DNA of 64,000 nucleotides from Punica granatum. Its lineage: Eukaryota > Streptophyta > Magnoliopsida > Myrtales > Lythraceae. The stretch is taken from NCBI RefSeq assembly GCF_007655135.1, contig NC_045128.1, positions 3,782,001 through 3,846,000 on the forward strand, read 5' to 3'. Every line of letters starts with the position of its first letter. Positions within the stretch are counted from its first letter, which is position 1. Under the pieces are notes generated by a model. The model worked only from the letters and a program-made list of their open reading frames with translations. It was not told the origin of the DNA and ran no database searches. Positions 23,131 to 34,555 of this stretch are shown here, piece after piece. Made by a program: the position numbers and the translations under genes.

Positions 23131-23205
23131 CGCCGTTGGCTGCTGCTTCTTCTCCCGTCTGCGTATCGGAGCGAGAGAGAAGGAGAAGGACAGAGAGAGA
23201 GACAT

Positions 23206-23950
23206 CTAAGTATAACCAGGAAAAATATAATAAAATTAATTTGCTTCATGAAAATGTGAAATTACCTTTTGCTTGTTTCCCTTTTTTTTAATTAGATTTT
23301 CCTATTATTAATTAATTAATTAATTTAGATCTTAATCTTCCATATGAATTTTTTTATGCAACGTAAATAATATTATATATTGAGGGTTGATAATGCTAAA
23401 ATGGCTGTTAAAAGTTATTATCCGTTTCGTTATAGCACATACATTTATAAATTAATCAATATGTTACAGAATACATAACAAAAAACTATATAGATTTTTA
23501 TCTTTTTGTTTTACTTTAAAATTAATTCAGCAAAATAAAAGAAAACGATACGACTATGAAATACCGCAAATTCATAAAATACTGCAAATTCATACATCAA
23601 AGTTAAGAAAAAATAAAAGACACGGTAAGAAAGGACTACATCTCCAAATTGTGTGGAGCTGGAGTTGTTCAACAAATGTATACAAAGTCTCTTAACCTTC
23701 CATTCCCATCCAACTACTACCCATTTCTTGCCAACTTATTGCAAAATTTGAGTATGATCATATATAAGCACGACGGCGAGTCGAGTTTCAAGACAAAGAA
23801 AGCGAAATCAGGCACATGAAAGTTAAAAGAGTAAGTTAACAAATATCTTCCAATGGTACAAAACAAGAATATTTGCACAAATCGGTTCCTTTTTCCTCTC
23901 CCTGCTTTTACTGCTACTGTTGATGGAGACCCATGGTAGATTCATCAGAA
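23206..23950. other. GPAT9 upstream region, AT-rich
   Basis: No gene or clear repeat is visible apart from short AT-rich runs and a near duplication of ATACYGCAAATTCATA at about 23562-23597. Confidence 0.5.
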
Positions 23951-23953
23951 GTA

Positions 23954-23978
23954 TGTCGAGGGAATACTTCCCTCGACA
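23954..23978. other. Perfect 11-bp inverted repeat with 3-base loop
   Basis: TGTCGAGGGAA is followed by TAC and then its exact reverse complement TTCCCTCGACA. It stands alone in intergenic DNA with no gene nearby that it obviously regulates. Confidence 0.8.
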
Positions 23979-26960
23979 CAAGAATAATGTGAGATCCACA
24001 GCGATTGGATGTTAAACAAGCAACGTTGTATTATTGGTCCTTTCTCACCACGTGAATTAAGTACGGGAGACAACATGAACTGGATGAGGAATTTTACAAT
24101 TGGGCTTAGTGGATGTGATGGGGTAGACGGTTGAAGAACCTCGATGGGCCGAACTTCAATGTTTTCCTCCACCATCTACCAGTTGGAACCATAGGGAAGT
24201 TTTGGGGGCTAAAGGGCCTTCACAGTGCTTACCGTAGCCCACTAATAAAGGCCACAAAATTCCGTAACGAAACTTCTTCGTATCCATGGTGAAAAGTTTT
24301 TCGAATTCGAATGTCGACTAAATCGCCTGCCGATCCTAATGGCAGAATTAGTAGTCCGCTTCTCAAGAGAAGCATAGTTCAGTGTCGTGCAGTGACATTC
24401 GTCCTCGGGATATAATTAATGAAGGTATCTAGTCAATTCATTTGTCCCGCTGATACACGCTGCGCAAAGGTAAATGAGCAACACCCGCTTTGGACGCACT
24501 TTGTACACTCTTGTGAAGTCCTGCTAAATCGTACATAACTAGAAAAGTCGGAATCATTGGTGCAGTCCAATCGATTTGAACATCTCCGTGTAGATAAAGA
24601 TAGCGAGAACTCGAACTCGAACTAACGTTAACCCGACAAGATTCGGATCGAATCAAGTTGATGTATCATCATTTCGGAAGGATTAATCTTTCCAAGCATG
24701 TCCTAATCAATCACCAAATTTCTTGCTTCAATTAAACACGAAACAGTTGTGTTTTGTCTTCTCTTGAAAATGCGGTGGGTCGATTGCTAATTAAGTGAAC
24801 AAACCTACAAGGTTGATGGCGTCCTCCCTAACCTTCTAAAATTGGGAAACTGACTAAAATTAGAAAAAGAAAAAATTTTGGTTACATGAATCTATGATGA
24901 CTTTCAAAGCAATTAATCCGAACAATTTGATGATCGAAAAATTATTTGATCTCTTTAAGGAACCATTTCTTATGCTTATATATTATTAGTCTGACTATAT
25001 TATGTGACGTGAGTTTCACTATAAAAAATTTGATCCGAGCACTTGCATAATGTTTCACAGATTGAGTTGATCCGACCGTTTACAGAGGACCGGAGGAGCT
25101 CCGAGATCTGCTATCATCCTTCAATTTTGATCATCATTGCTCAATATGAAAGAATTTGGCCCCGATGGAATTGGAATTTGCCAATGAGGTTGCAGAAAAG
25201 CAACTGAAGGAGAGACGAGAACAAAAACATCGCATTCGCCCAAGTACCTTTGATGAGTCGAGGCTGATGCAACATCCCAAAGTTTTAAGAAAAAGAGGCG
25301 CTTTGTTGGGTCATTTTCTTGACAGTGACATGTGTATACGATGGAAAAGTTGCCACTTACTGCTACCCAATGCCTTATGAAGTTAATATTTTGGACCATT
25401 GGTCCTATAATTATCCCGAACGCGTATGGTATGAGGGACCATCGCCACGGTACCTAATGTTGGTTGGAACCCGATGTATAAGACAGTCAAGAACTCACGG
25501 CTGTTTGACAGTTCTTTCCGTAAGTTTTGAAGACGAGGTCTTTGGAGTCCTTCTTTCTATATAGAAGAAAAGACTAACGTCTTAATATGATATCAAATTT
25601 AAGAAACATGAATAATTCATAATCTTTTCTTACGATAACGTGACGGTAAAGAATCAATTAATTTCCTAGCTCATGTAAAATTATAGCTTTTCTTTCCGTC
25701 TATTACGGAAAGGTATGATGACCCATAAATTTTTTCCACAAATCATATTTTCAAGATTACAATGGTCACAAGTGAACATATATACACAGTCCAAGATTGA
25801 CAAAAATATTCCCTTTTTTTTTGTGCCTATTAGGGGTCCTGTCGAAAGATTCTCGAGATGATCTTATAGCTGTCAAATGAAGGCAAAGGCAGTGAGAGAG
25901 AAAGTATACGAAGTTATGAACTCATTAACTTTTATCGGAAAGATCACGGGTGTTATTAACCTATTTATTGAGATTGAGATAGGTGTTAACTCGAACATTG
26001 AGTTGCCGTGACCAGTGGTAATAATATTTACCCAAAGAACAAATTGATCATGTGATGACTATTTCTAATTTAGAATTAATGATTTACTAGCCTTTCTTTG
26101 CTATTTATGGCACATGCATGCATACAAATCCCAATAACCAAGGCGAATGGCCATATATAAATCACAAACAGGACATATCAAATTGTCTTGATTTTGTCAA
26201 ATTTATCAGGGCTTCATAATGAGAAAAAGCCTATCAGGGTCAATTATTATTGCTTAACAACCCATTTGATGCCAGCACATGTTTTATTTCACTAGGTTTA
26301 ATTGTGGTCATCATCGCATATATTATGCGTGACAATTTTTCTCGGGCCACCAAATTATTTGATACTTCCATTTTTTTTGCCTTTTGATTTTCCCAAAATC
26401 CGTACTTTTACTCTTTTTACATTCAAAAATATATTGATTGAACGATGAGACTTTTAGGTAAGATTTAATTTATAAAGTTCTTATGGTTACGACATCACAT
26501 GCCTATTCGTCCTATTTCATAATTTTTTGGTGCATGGATGATATATGTTAGTACCAACACCAAATTAATATTTTATAGAAAAGATATGTGGACCAACGTA
26601 CGTATGCTATATCATGCACTTGCATTGATAAGTATAATTTTAACCTCTACCGAGAACAAAAATCTTGAATTAATGAATTAATGTACGTTTCCACATGATA
26701 CTTCACGTGCATTGTACCAAACATAATTGGCTGAAAGTAAAATCCACCACTTAGCCAAAAAAAGAAAGTAAAATCCACCAAACAATGGCACAACCAAACA
26801 ATATTTTCACGTAGTGGGGAATGTTGTCTATGGATGTCCTAGTGGGGCCGAAAATTTATTTTCTGTACACAACATTTATTTATTGGATTGGGAGATAATT
26901 TGCACTTTTAAAAGGATAATACACATATATATATATATATAATCGAAAAAAGGATAGTAT
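23979..26960. other. Gene-free AT-rich intergenic DNA with a decayed coding-like segment
   Basis: No gene is supported. From about 25120 to 25565 the sequence is less AT-rich, and its plus-strand frames read protein-like text (ELEFANEVAEKQLKERREQK, then TFDESRLMQHPKVLRKRG; and VNILDHWSYNYPERVWYEG) that shifts between frames. This suggests a decayed gene or transposon fragment of unknown origin. The rest is AT-rich with no recognised feature. Confidence 0.4.
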
Positions 26961-26968
26961 AGTACGTT

Positions 26969-27220
26969 CCGTTTGGTTTCGGAGTCGCGATTTAAAATTT
27001 TAACTTTAACTTTAACTCAACACATTACACAACAAAACATACTTTTCCAAAGTCAAACTGGTGAGCCCCATATGTTATTTGATATACAATCCCATACACT
27101 ACCTAATACACTACACAACAAAAATGATGGGGTCCATAGGCCTTGTATTTTTTTTTGTCTTTTTCCACAATCAAAATCAAAGTTACAAATTCAAAACTTT
27201 AATTCTGAAATCAAACGCAC
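26969..27220 (+). mobile_element. MITE, family A copy 1
   Basis: The ends are inverted: CGTTTGGTTTCGGA near 26970 and TTCTGAAATCAAACGCAC at 27203-27220. Inside, TTTAACTCAACACA-TACACAACAAAA-like units occur. A second copy in the opposite orientation is at 36728-36921. There is no coding capacity. The target duplication was not resolved. Confidence 0.5.
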
Positions 27221-27530
27221 TGGTATAGTCTAACAAGGCAATATCTCACCCAAAAAAGAAAATGCAGTAACCAAAATCATAATGATAGATACGAAAAATC
27301 TCATGTAGAGAAGAAATGGGCACTTAGCCTTTTCTTTTCTAAATCAAGAAACACATTTTACAGTGAACAAAGATAGACAAAACAGATAATACTTCGTGAA
27401 CGAAATTTTTTGTGCAGCGGATCTTGAATTAAACAATATTATTATTTGGAAGGCCCTCATCATGGGGAGGGAGAGTTATGATGGTACTCAAAGTCTCACG
27501 TCGAAAAAAGAGAGAGAGAGAGAAGGATTC

Positions 27531-27850
27531 TTTTTTTTTTTTTATGAATAAAAGGTTAAGTCGGAGTATTAATTCGCTGTGACTGTCCCAATTAAGGGAA
27601 GCTAATCATCACGGAATATTCCTTTCGTCATAACTCACTGAGATTTTAATCCAACTTTGTCACCGCAGCCTCAGTAACACACTAGTGAATTAAGTTTAAG
27701 GCCCACTAGATCAAGTATTATGAACCGGCCACCGCCATCTCATAATACACCCACATAGTAGCGAACTTTACTTTCTCAGTAAGGTTCGAATTCGTGATGT
27801 TTAAGTGGAGCGCTTGATGCTTAACCACTAAATCACTGTGCTGGTGGTGA
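27531..27850 (-). mobile_element. tRNA-derived SINE
   Basis: Read on the minus strand, the element starts near 27850. It has an A-box-like AGTGGTTAAGC at about 27829-27819 and a B-box-like ATTCGAACC at about 27791-27783, in the spacing of a tRNA-type Pol III promoter. It ends in a 13-base A run (T run 27531-27543 on plus). Flanking AGAGAAGGATTC (27519-27530) and AGAGAATGATCC (27851-27862) match at 10 of 12, a plausible target-site duplication. The length of about 320 bp fits plant SINEs. Confidence 0.65.
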
Positions 27851-28120
27851 AGAGAATGATCCCCTTGTTCAACTTATAAAAGTGCAAGAGCATGTAAAAA
27901 CAAAATCATAAATACCAATCATATTCTAAGCAGATAATAACATCTTCGTACATTCTTTCTTTGTGAGATCCTGCTTCCATCATCATGAATTTCACCTTAA
28001 TTATGCTGTAAATAATATGTATTTTACCTGAATTTTTTTTATGTCTAAATGATTATTTCTATGGATACACCTTTTGGATTCAAATGGCCAATGAGTGGCC
28101 ATCTTTCCCATATTCCCAAG

Positions 28121-28378
28121 AGTTAAGTAGTGTGGTATGATTTGATTGATATTTGCCACGAAAATTCTCATCACTCAGTCCTCTCCCTTCTCCTTTTAAT
28201 TCAAAACCTGTTCCGTGGGCGACTATAATTTATTTGAACACAACCTAATAGTTAAGTAGTGTGGTATGATTTGATTGATATTTGCCATGAAAATTCTCAT
28301 CACTCAGTCCTCTCCCTTCTCCTTTTAATTCAAAACCTGTTCCGTGGGCGACTATAATTTATTTGAACACAACCTAAT
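28121..28378. repeat. Tandem duplication, 2 x 129 bp
   Basis: The unit starting AGTTAAGTAGTGTGG at 28121 repeats at 28250 with one clear substitution in the part compared (CACGAAAA versus CATGAAAA). The near identity points to a recent duplication. Confidence 0.9.
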
Positions 28379-28407
28379 TGTTCTTTCATAACAAACCATA
28401 AGTGAAA

Positions 28408-28465
28408 GAAGAAGAAGAAGAAGAAGAAGAAGAAGAAGAAGAAGAAGAAGAAGAAGAAGAAGAAG

Positions 28466-28495
<30 letters not shown>
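28408..28495 (+). repeat. (GAA)n microsatellite, about 29 units
   Basis: An uninterrupted GAA repeat of 88 bases lies between two sets of tandem duplications. Confidence 0.95.
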
Positions 28496-28498
<3 letters not shown>

Positions 28499-28504
28499 AC
28501 CTGG

Positions 28505-28654
28505 ATTATACTACATAAGATTATTTTTACTAAATGGGTGGGAAATTATACTACATAAGATTATTTTTACTAAATGGGTGGGAAATTTTTTTAATGAAGA
28601 ATCACTCTCTAAAAATTTTTTTTTAATGAAGAATCACTCTCTAAAATAATTAAA
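28505..28654. repeat. Two short nested tandem duplications (40 bp and 32 bp periods)
   Basis: ATTATACTACATAAGATT starts at 28505 and again at 28545 (period 40). TTAATGAAGAATCACTCTCT starts at 28591 and again at 28623 (period 32). Both are nearly perfect. Confidence 0.9.
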
Positions 28655-29498
28655 CTTACAAAATTGTGTAGTGCAATGATGGATTCGAGTATTTTATTAG
28701 TATACTTATGGGAACCTAATTAATAGTTATATGTATAAAGTGTACTTGCGATCCTACATACAAGTTTTGACATGTACGGAAAAAGTATACATTCGGTCCG
28801 TGAGTTTACTTATTTACTATGTTGTTTTAATCTATTTTTCTTAATTTTTTTATTCATTCTGATTCTGGAGTTTCTCATGTTTTTCATTTTTAATCATTTT
28901 TCCTTTCTTTTTTTTGTCATATAAGTTCAATTGTTTTTGTCTGTGCGCACCATCTAGTATTAAGACACCTCAAATAGATTATGACTGATTCGCGGTCAAA
29001 CTAGATCAATTCAATAAGGAATAAACTCTCTAAAATTGTGGATTTTTTTTCGATCACAAAGGAAGCCATAACCCTAGTAAGAATTGTGAATTTTCTTCAT
29101 TTACAACACTTGAACATAAAATCTTACTTAAGAGGAATATGCATTGAATCACTTGAATCAATCCAAGTTGGTAAGTTTTATTGTTTTTCTATTTCCATCG
29201 ATTCAATTTTTTCGGTGTGAACCATGATATCCGGAAGTCCAATTGGGTCCCGATTAATTCAGTCGAGCTGGTATGGTCCACTAAATGGTAAAATTCTCCC
29301 AGTATGAATTTTATGCATTCACAATGACTTGAATCTGAGACCTTACTTAAGAGAAATAAACGTCAAAATGCTTGAATCAACTCATGTCGGTTCCCATCAA
29401 TTCAATTTGGCTAGTTCCCCTTTAGTCCCAAAGAAGTATTTTTCTTAAAATACAATGTATACAACATGTAAAGGAGAGGTCTAAGATTTTCTCTTTTG

Positions 29499-29585
29499 GT
29501 TTATAAAAGGGCACAGAAGAGAGACAACGGGCATGGAGATGCAGAGGCTGCTTTGCATTGCATGCTCCCCATCCATGCAATGCTA
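29499..29585 (+). other. TATA-like motif followed by a perfect hairpin (possible small RNA locus)
   Basis: TTTATAAAAGGGC at about 29500 is a strong TATA-like sequence in otherwise gene-free DNA. Some 50 bases downstream, GCATTGCATG and CATGCAATGC form a perfect 10-bp stem with a 9-base loop. No known miRNA sequence was recognised. Confidence 0.25.
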
Positions 29586-29875
29586 ACTTTTCAATATTTG
29601 AGTGAGTGTGTGTGTGTGCGGGGAGCTCAGAGATACAGCAAAATCTGATTGGAACAGAGCTGAAAGAGAGGGACATACCTAAGAAGGTCAAAAAGCAACT
29701 ATTGTCAATGTATATATACTTTTTCTTCGGTGTACATCATATGGGAGTCCAATAGATCCTAAATTATGATTAAAGAAGGTTCAATCCATTAAAAGATAAA
29801 AGTATATCTAATCATAAATTTTCTTTATTCACAAAACTATATCAATAATTTACTTTAAAAAAAAGTATTAATAGC

Positions 29876-30207
29876 TTCGCTTGGTTTTTGAGTAAAATAT
29901 CTTACTTAACCCAACTCAATTATATTTTTCATAAATTCAATAACATAATAATTACTTTTTTACTTTTTTCTCCAATTTAATAATAAATTCTCTCAAATAC
30001 TTTTTTCTAACGATTTATATTCAATTTTTTAATAATAAATTTCCATCTATTTTCATATCTATATATACATAATAATTTTTTCATCTATTTTCACATCTAT
30101 ATATGCATGCATATATATATTCTCACACATCAATAAATTTGTCAATATTTACAATCATTGTACAAATCAAGTTGAACTAGATCATTATCCAACTCAAAAA
30201 CCAAACG
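29876..30207. mobile_element. hAT-like MITE, family B copy 1
   Basis: The ends are inverted: CTTGGTTTTTGAGTAAA near 29880 and AACTCAAAAACCAAACGCAAG near 30207. The inside is AT-rich and non-coding. Related ends with a GTTTGGWTTT-type motif occur at 34086-34282, 38446-38790 and about 39500-39850. Confidence 0.4.
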
Positions 30208-30523
30208 CAAGATAAACTACTTAAATTAATATATAAACTTGCTTTTCATGCAATATATATATGGTATACACATTATGAAAGACTAATTTTTCTTTTCTAT
30301 TTTTGGTAATTGCAGGAATATATTAAAAAAAAGGAAGATCCTTGATACATGTGGATATATTGAATCTAATCCCGAATTAAACTTCTTTGACAAAAGCTTT
30401 ATTGTATCAATCATGTGTTATTTTAAGATAACAACAGAAGTTCGATGTGTGCGAAAAATTGCAATGAGACAAAGAAAACGATAAAAGAATCTGGATGTTC
30501 GAACTTTTATCTTATTACATACA

Positions 30524-30560
30524 CTAGCTTTTTTGCCCATGCAATGCATGAGTTATTGTT
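30524..30560 (-). mobile_element. Helitron 3' terminus (minus strand)
   Basis: On the minus strand, a short palindromic hairpin (CATGCATTGCATG, 30549-30537) is followed by an A-rich spacer and CTAG at 30527-30524, next to a T. This is the arrangement of a Helitron 3' end. The matching 5' TC end is not certain; TCTATATATATTTATAG on the minus strand starting at about 31455 is a candidate. Confidence 0.4.
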
Positions 30561-31750
30561 CATAGTGATTATTTTTATATAAATTTTTAAAAATTTTGAC
30601 ATCACAATTGAAATTTTCATTAAGTTATATATATTCTTAAATTCAAAGCATTCAAATATTAGTACATCCAATAACAAATTCAGAATAATTGGAAATGAAG
30701 TATAGTACCAAATATAGATGAAGAAAATGATGTTACTTAGAAAACCTGTTACGTTTTCTTAAATATCAAATCTGAAAAATTGTAATAGATGACCTCCATA
30801 TATTTTGTAAAAAAAATGCAAATAATCTATTTTTAATAATTATTAAATAGATTTCTCTATTACTATTTAAATAATGTTCAATTTCGAAACATACTTATTG
30901 CATATAGTAGATTATTCTTTTAGTTACTAATTATGTCAAAAAGCTTTTAATAGATATTCATTTTAAGAAATTGTATTTTTTATAAATAAATGTTGAGATT
31001 ATATATTTAAAATCAAGAATGTGCTTGTATTATAAAATCATTAAGTATTTAATAAATGATTGATATGCATTTACTAATTTAGTCCTAATTATATATATAT
31101 TTATAATTGTTTATTCAAACATTTACCTTTATAACCTCATATTATATATAAAATTACTTTTCTAACCCTATTTACCATGGGGATACAAGTTCATATATAT
31201 ATATATATATTAACGAAATTTGGTTGTGTTTGATACGCATAAATGAAGCAAAAAAGAATGAAAAAGCCATTCCATCCTTCCACTCTATTTCGTTATTTAA
31301 AACCACTTATAAGTCTGAATGAACATTAATTCGATTATTATAACATTTTCCCCAATTTATTAAAATGACTATTCCTTCAAAATAATTAAATAATACTTAT
31401 TCCACCATATTAACTAGCTTTCTTTTAACGTTTTATATCTATAAATATATATAGATATTATTTTGGTAAATAAGTCTAATGTATTAATTGCACTCCGTCG
31501 TGTTTTGAAGTTTAACAAAAAAATCACCATTTTCTCCTAATATTAGTACTTTTTTTGGCAAAAACAACTTCCATTTCATTTTATTGTTCTAAACACGAAT
31601 TTTATGTAAAAGCTAGCTATTGTCAAGTGATGAGAAGTTGTTCGATAAAAGCTATGATATATGAAACTTTATTATCTAATTATGTTACAACAAATGCCAT
31701 GAAATAGGTACTGTGCATTATTTTGGATAATCTTTTTTACTTTTCTATAT

Positions 31751-32795
31751 CACTACAATAAATACTCTTATGAGTCTTATTAGAGGTGAATAATGAGAGA
31801 CAATTATAATATTTACCTCTAAATTTCTTATATTGAGAGAAATACAATATATGCCTCTTAATCGAATTTTATTTGTCTCTAATGTACCTAAAATTAATAA
31901 TTTATTAAATTATAAATTTATATCACAATTACTAGCAGAAAATAAGTTTTTTGCCTATAAAAAATAACTTTTAAAAACATTTTAGTAAAGGCATATAGAA
32001 AATTTGTCACTAATTTTTATTTCAGGAAGCAAAAGATTTAATTGCTTTTAAATTCAATCTTATTTTCCTACAATATATTATTTTAGAGGTTAAATACAAT
32101 TAGCTCCATATCTAATTTTCATTTGCCTCCAAAATAATAAATTTGATCTATAAAGTAAGTATATAAAATGTCAAAAGTTTGATGGACTATTTTAACATAA
32201 ACATAAAAAAAAATATTCAAAGAATAAAAGAATATTTAAATTACTCTGTACAAATAGAAGATGTCTTTTATTTACATATATATAGGTATAAATTACGTTG
32301 TGCAAATATTAAATTACATAAAATAGTAAAACCAGTATTTTTTGTTAATTTACATCATTTATTGTATTTACATATGATATTTTATGATATAAATTATTGG
32401 ATAATCAAAATTTTTTTATAAGATAATTGAACAATTTTCAAATTACAACCTTGGTAAAAAAAAAGATCAACATTCCACAATATTTAATTTACTATTCTAT
32501 GTACATATTAATTTTAAATTATCATATAAATGAAAATTGTACATACTTATAGAGGTTTGACATTATTTATTGTGATATATAAATGTAATTCAATTCAAAG
32601 ATGTATTGGTGGCATAATGGTAAAGACGCGAGACTAAAACGAATGGACTAGAGATCAAAGATTTGAATCAGACTCAAGGAAAATATACAAATATTGAAAG
32701 AGATTAGAGTCAAATATAATTGGTATAATTATTCACCTCTAAAAAATCTATAAAAGCAAATTTTGTTGCTTTTAAGAGGAGTTGTTCTTGTTATG
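31751..32795. mobile_element. CACTA (En/Spm) non-autonomous element, degenerate
   Basis: It starts CACTACAATAAATACTC at 31751. Its right end, read in reverse complement, begins CATAACAAGAACAACTCC at 32795. Both resemble the CACTACAAGAAA terminus of plant CACTA elements. The 3-bp flanks are TAT on both sides (31748-31750 and 32796-32798), as expected for CACTA. There is no transposase; open frames inside are AT-driven. Confidence 0.55.
32601..32685 (+). repeat. tRNA-like SINE head or Pol III promoter remnant
   Basis: TGGTGGCATAATGG at 32607-32620 resembles a tRNA A box and GATTTGAATCA at about 32660-32670 resembles a B box. No acceptor stem can be formed, so it is not a tRNA gene. It sits inside the CACTA remnant. 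Confidence 0.3.
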
Positions 32796-33302
32796 TATTT
32801 TCTCTAGTAAATAATAATTTTTTTGCGATATTTCACATAATTATGTGGTTATAGTAACTATAGTATATTTTCATTAAACAACTTGATTTTATGGTACTCT
32901 CTTTTTGCTCCTCGAGTGGATCTATGACGTGATAAATTAGGATTAAATATGCCTACTCTACAAATTCACGGACCTCGTCCCAGCAAAGGTTCATTATTAG
33001 TTAACTCGAGTACTTGGTAGTTACCAAAAAAACAAAATTGAGTACTTGGTCGAATCATCAATAAATTAAAGAGAACAGTTCAGCATAAAAAGAAACAAAA
33101 TTATTAAAAAAAGAAAGAAGAAAAAGGAAAAGAGAAGGGGAAAGCCAAAATGACAAACAGGACAAAGCGTGGCATGCAAGTCTCGGGCGGGGTTGACTCA
33201 TCAATCATCAACTTTGACCATCGGAATTATTCCATTTTTCATTTTCTTCTTTTTTTCTAATGTAAAACAAAAATTAAGGAAAAAAGAGATATTAAAAATG
33301 GA

Positions 33303-33767
33303 TTAATTTCGCCGTATAACATGATATTTTAAAATTTTTTACAACATAGCACATATCGTTATAATTTCACCAAATCGCACGATGTGTTAAAAAATTTTCA
33401 CTGCATAGCACGAAACGCAATAATTTCATAATAATGGTACAAAATTTCAAAAAAATTTCATGGCATGGCATGATATTAGTTTTCCATGAATGACCTAACG
33501 GAGATCTGACATGACCGTGTATGGCTGGAATGAATAAGGGTGGGCCAACAATGTCGGCCAGGTCAAATTTTCGCTAGGTTATCAATGGAAAACTAATGTT
33601 GTGCTGCGCCATGAAATTTTTTTGAAATTTTGTGTCATATAGTGAAATTATTACGTTTTGTGCTATGCCGTGAAAAAATTTCAAAATATTTTGTTATTTG
33701 GTGAAATTATGACGATATGTGTTATGTGGTGAAAATTTTTAAAATATCGTCTTGTAGGTGAAATTAA
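33303..33767. mobile_element. Foldback MITE with ~185-bp inverted arms
   Basis: The left arm (33303 to about 33490, starting TTAATTTCGCC) pairs along its length with the right arm (about 33585 to 33767, ending GGTGAAATTAA). Matching landmarks include TTTTCCAT/ATGGAAAA at the inner ends. A loop of about 95 bases separates the arms. There is no coding content; the target duplication is unclear. Confidence 0.6.
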
Positions 33768-34085
33768 CAAAAAAAAAAACGCAAACCCACTGTTAGTGCA
33801 TAGAGTACATCATGTTCATCACTTTATTAACCCTTCGAAATCGAGTTCTCCAACATTACAATTTCAAGGAAAAAATAATTTTGAGTTCTCCAAACTTACT
33901 AGCTCATGGCATGATTAGTACATAACTTGTTTAATATCAAGTATTAATATGTAATCTTTGTTTTGTTGTTAACGTTATATCATCCTATTTCATTTTTGGA
34001 AACGTATTGAAAATGTTTTTTTGACCCGGATTTTATCCACGAAATCAATTTTTCTAGATGAAATGAATGTCTTCAAAATTTTTGG

Positions 34086-34282
34086 ATGTGTTTGGATTTT
34101 AAATTTTTTTTAATTCAACTCAACTCAACTCCATTTATTTTCAATTCAACAACACAATCATTACTTTATCTCAACTATTCACTACTTTTTTACATTTTTC
34201 CTCATAATTCAACAATGCAATCATTACAAACTAATTAAAATTAAAACTCAACTCAACTCAACTCTAAATCCAAACACATTTT
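34086..34282. mobile_element. hAT-like MITE, family B copy 2
   Basis: ATGTGTTTGGATTTTAAA at the left and AACTCTAAATCCAAACACAT at the right form inverted ends. The inside holds repeated CAACTCAACT motifs. It is non-coding. Confidence 0.5.
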
Positions 34283-34369
34283 TAATATGACGGTTTGCAG
34301 AGAACAGGTAGAATTTGAAATACTATTATCTTATTCATCTTTCACTTTTTAGAACTACAATATAACTCA

Positions 34370-34555
34370 AAGAGATTTAGCTTGATGGTTAAAAATGAAC
34401 TCATATATTCACCTAATCTCCAAAGTTCAATATTCCTTTGGATTACCGAAATGCCTTTGGTGCGATTAACTGTTTTGTACGCCACTGATGGTTCACGGAT
34501 ACTCGGGAGATTACTAGGGCAAAGCTCATACAACCCATGATGAGGGAAAAAAAAC
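34370..34555 (+). repeat. SINE-like segment
   Basis: TAGCTTGATGGTTAAAA (34378-34394) and AAAGTTCAATATTCC (34422-34436) have the order and spacing of tRNA-type A and B boxes. They are followed by unique-looking sequence with no clear poly(A) tail. This is a tentative call. Confidence 0.3.

Noticed and set aside
28408..28495. CRISPR-like or satellite array
   Set aside because: It is a plain GAA microsatellite in a eukaryotic nuclear sequence.
29510..29535. miR156-like string (ACAGAAGAGAG)
   Set aside because: Only 11 bases match and no star strand is present in a suitable hairpin position.
32179..32421. 80-codon open frame in the gene-poor region
   Set aside because: It is extremely AT-rich, dominated by Ile/Lys/Asn/Tyr, and lies inside the CACTA remnant without a transposase motif.
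32601..32685. Possible tRNA gene
   Set aside because: A- and B-box-like motifs are present but no acceptor stem or anticodon arm can be drawn; kept only as a SINE-like remnant.
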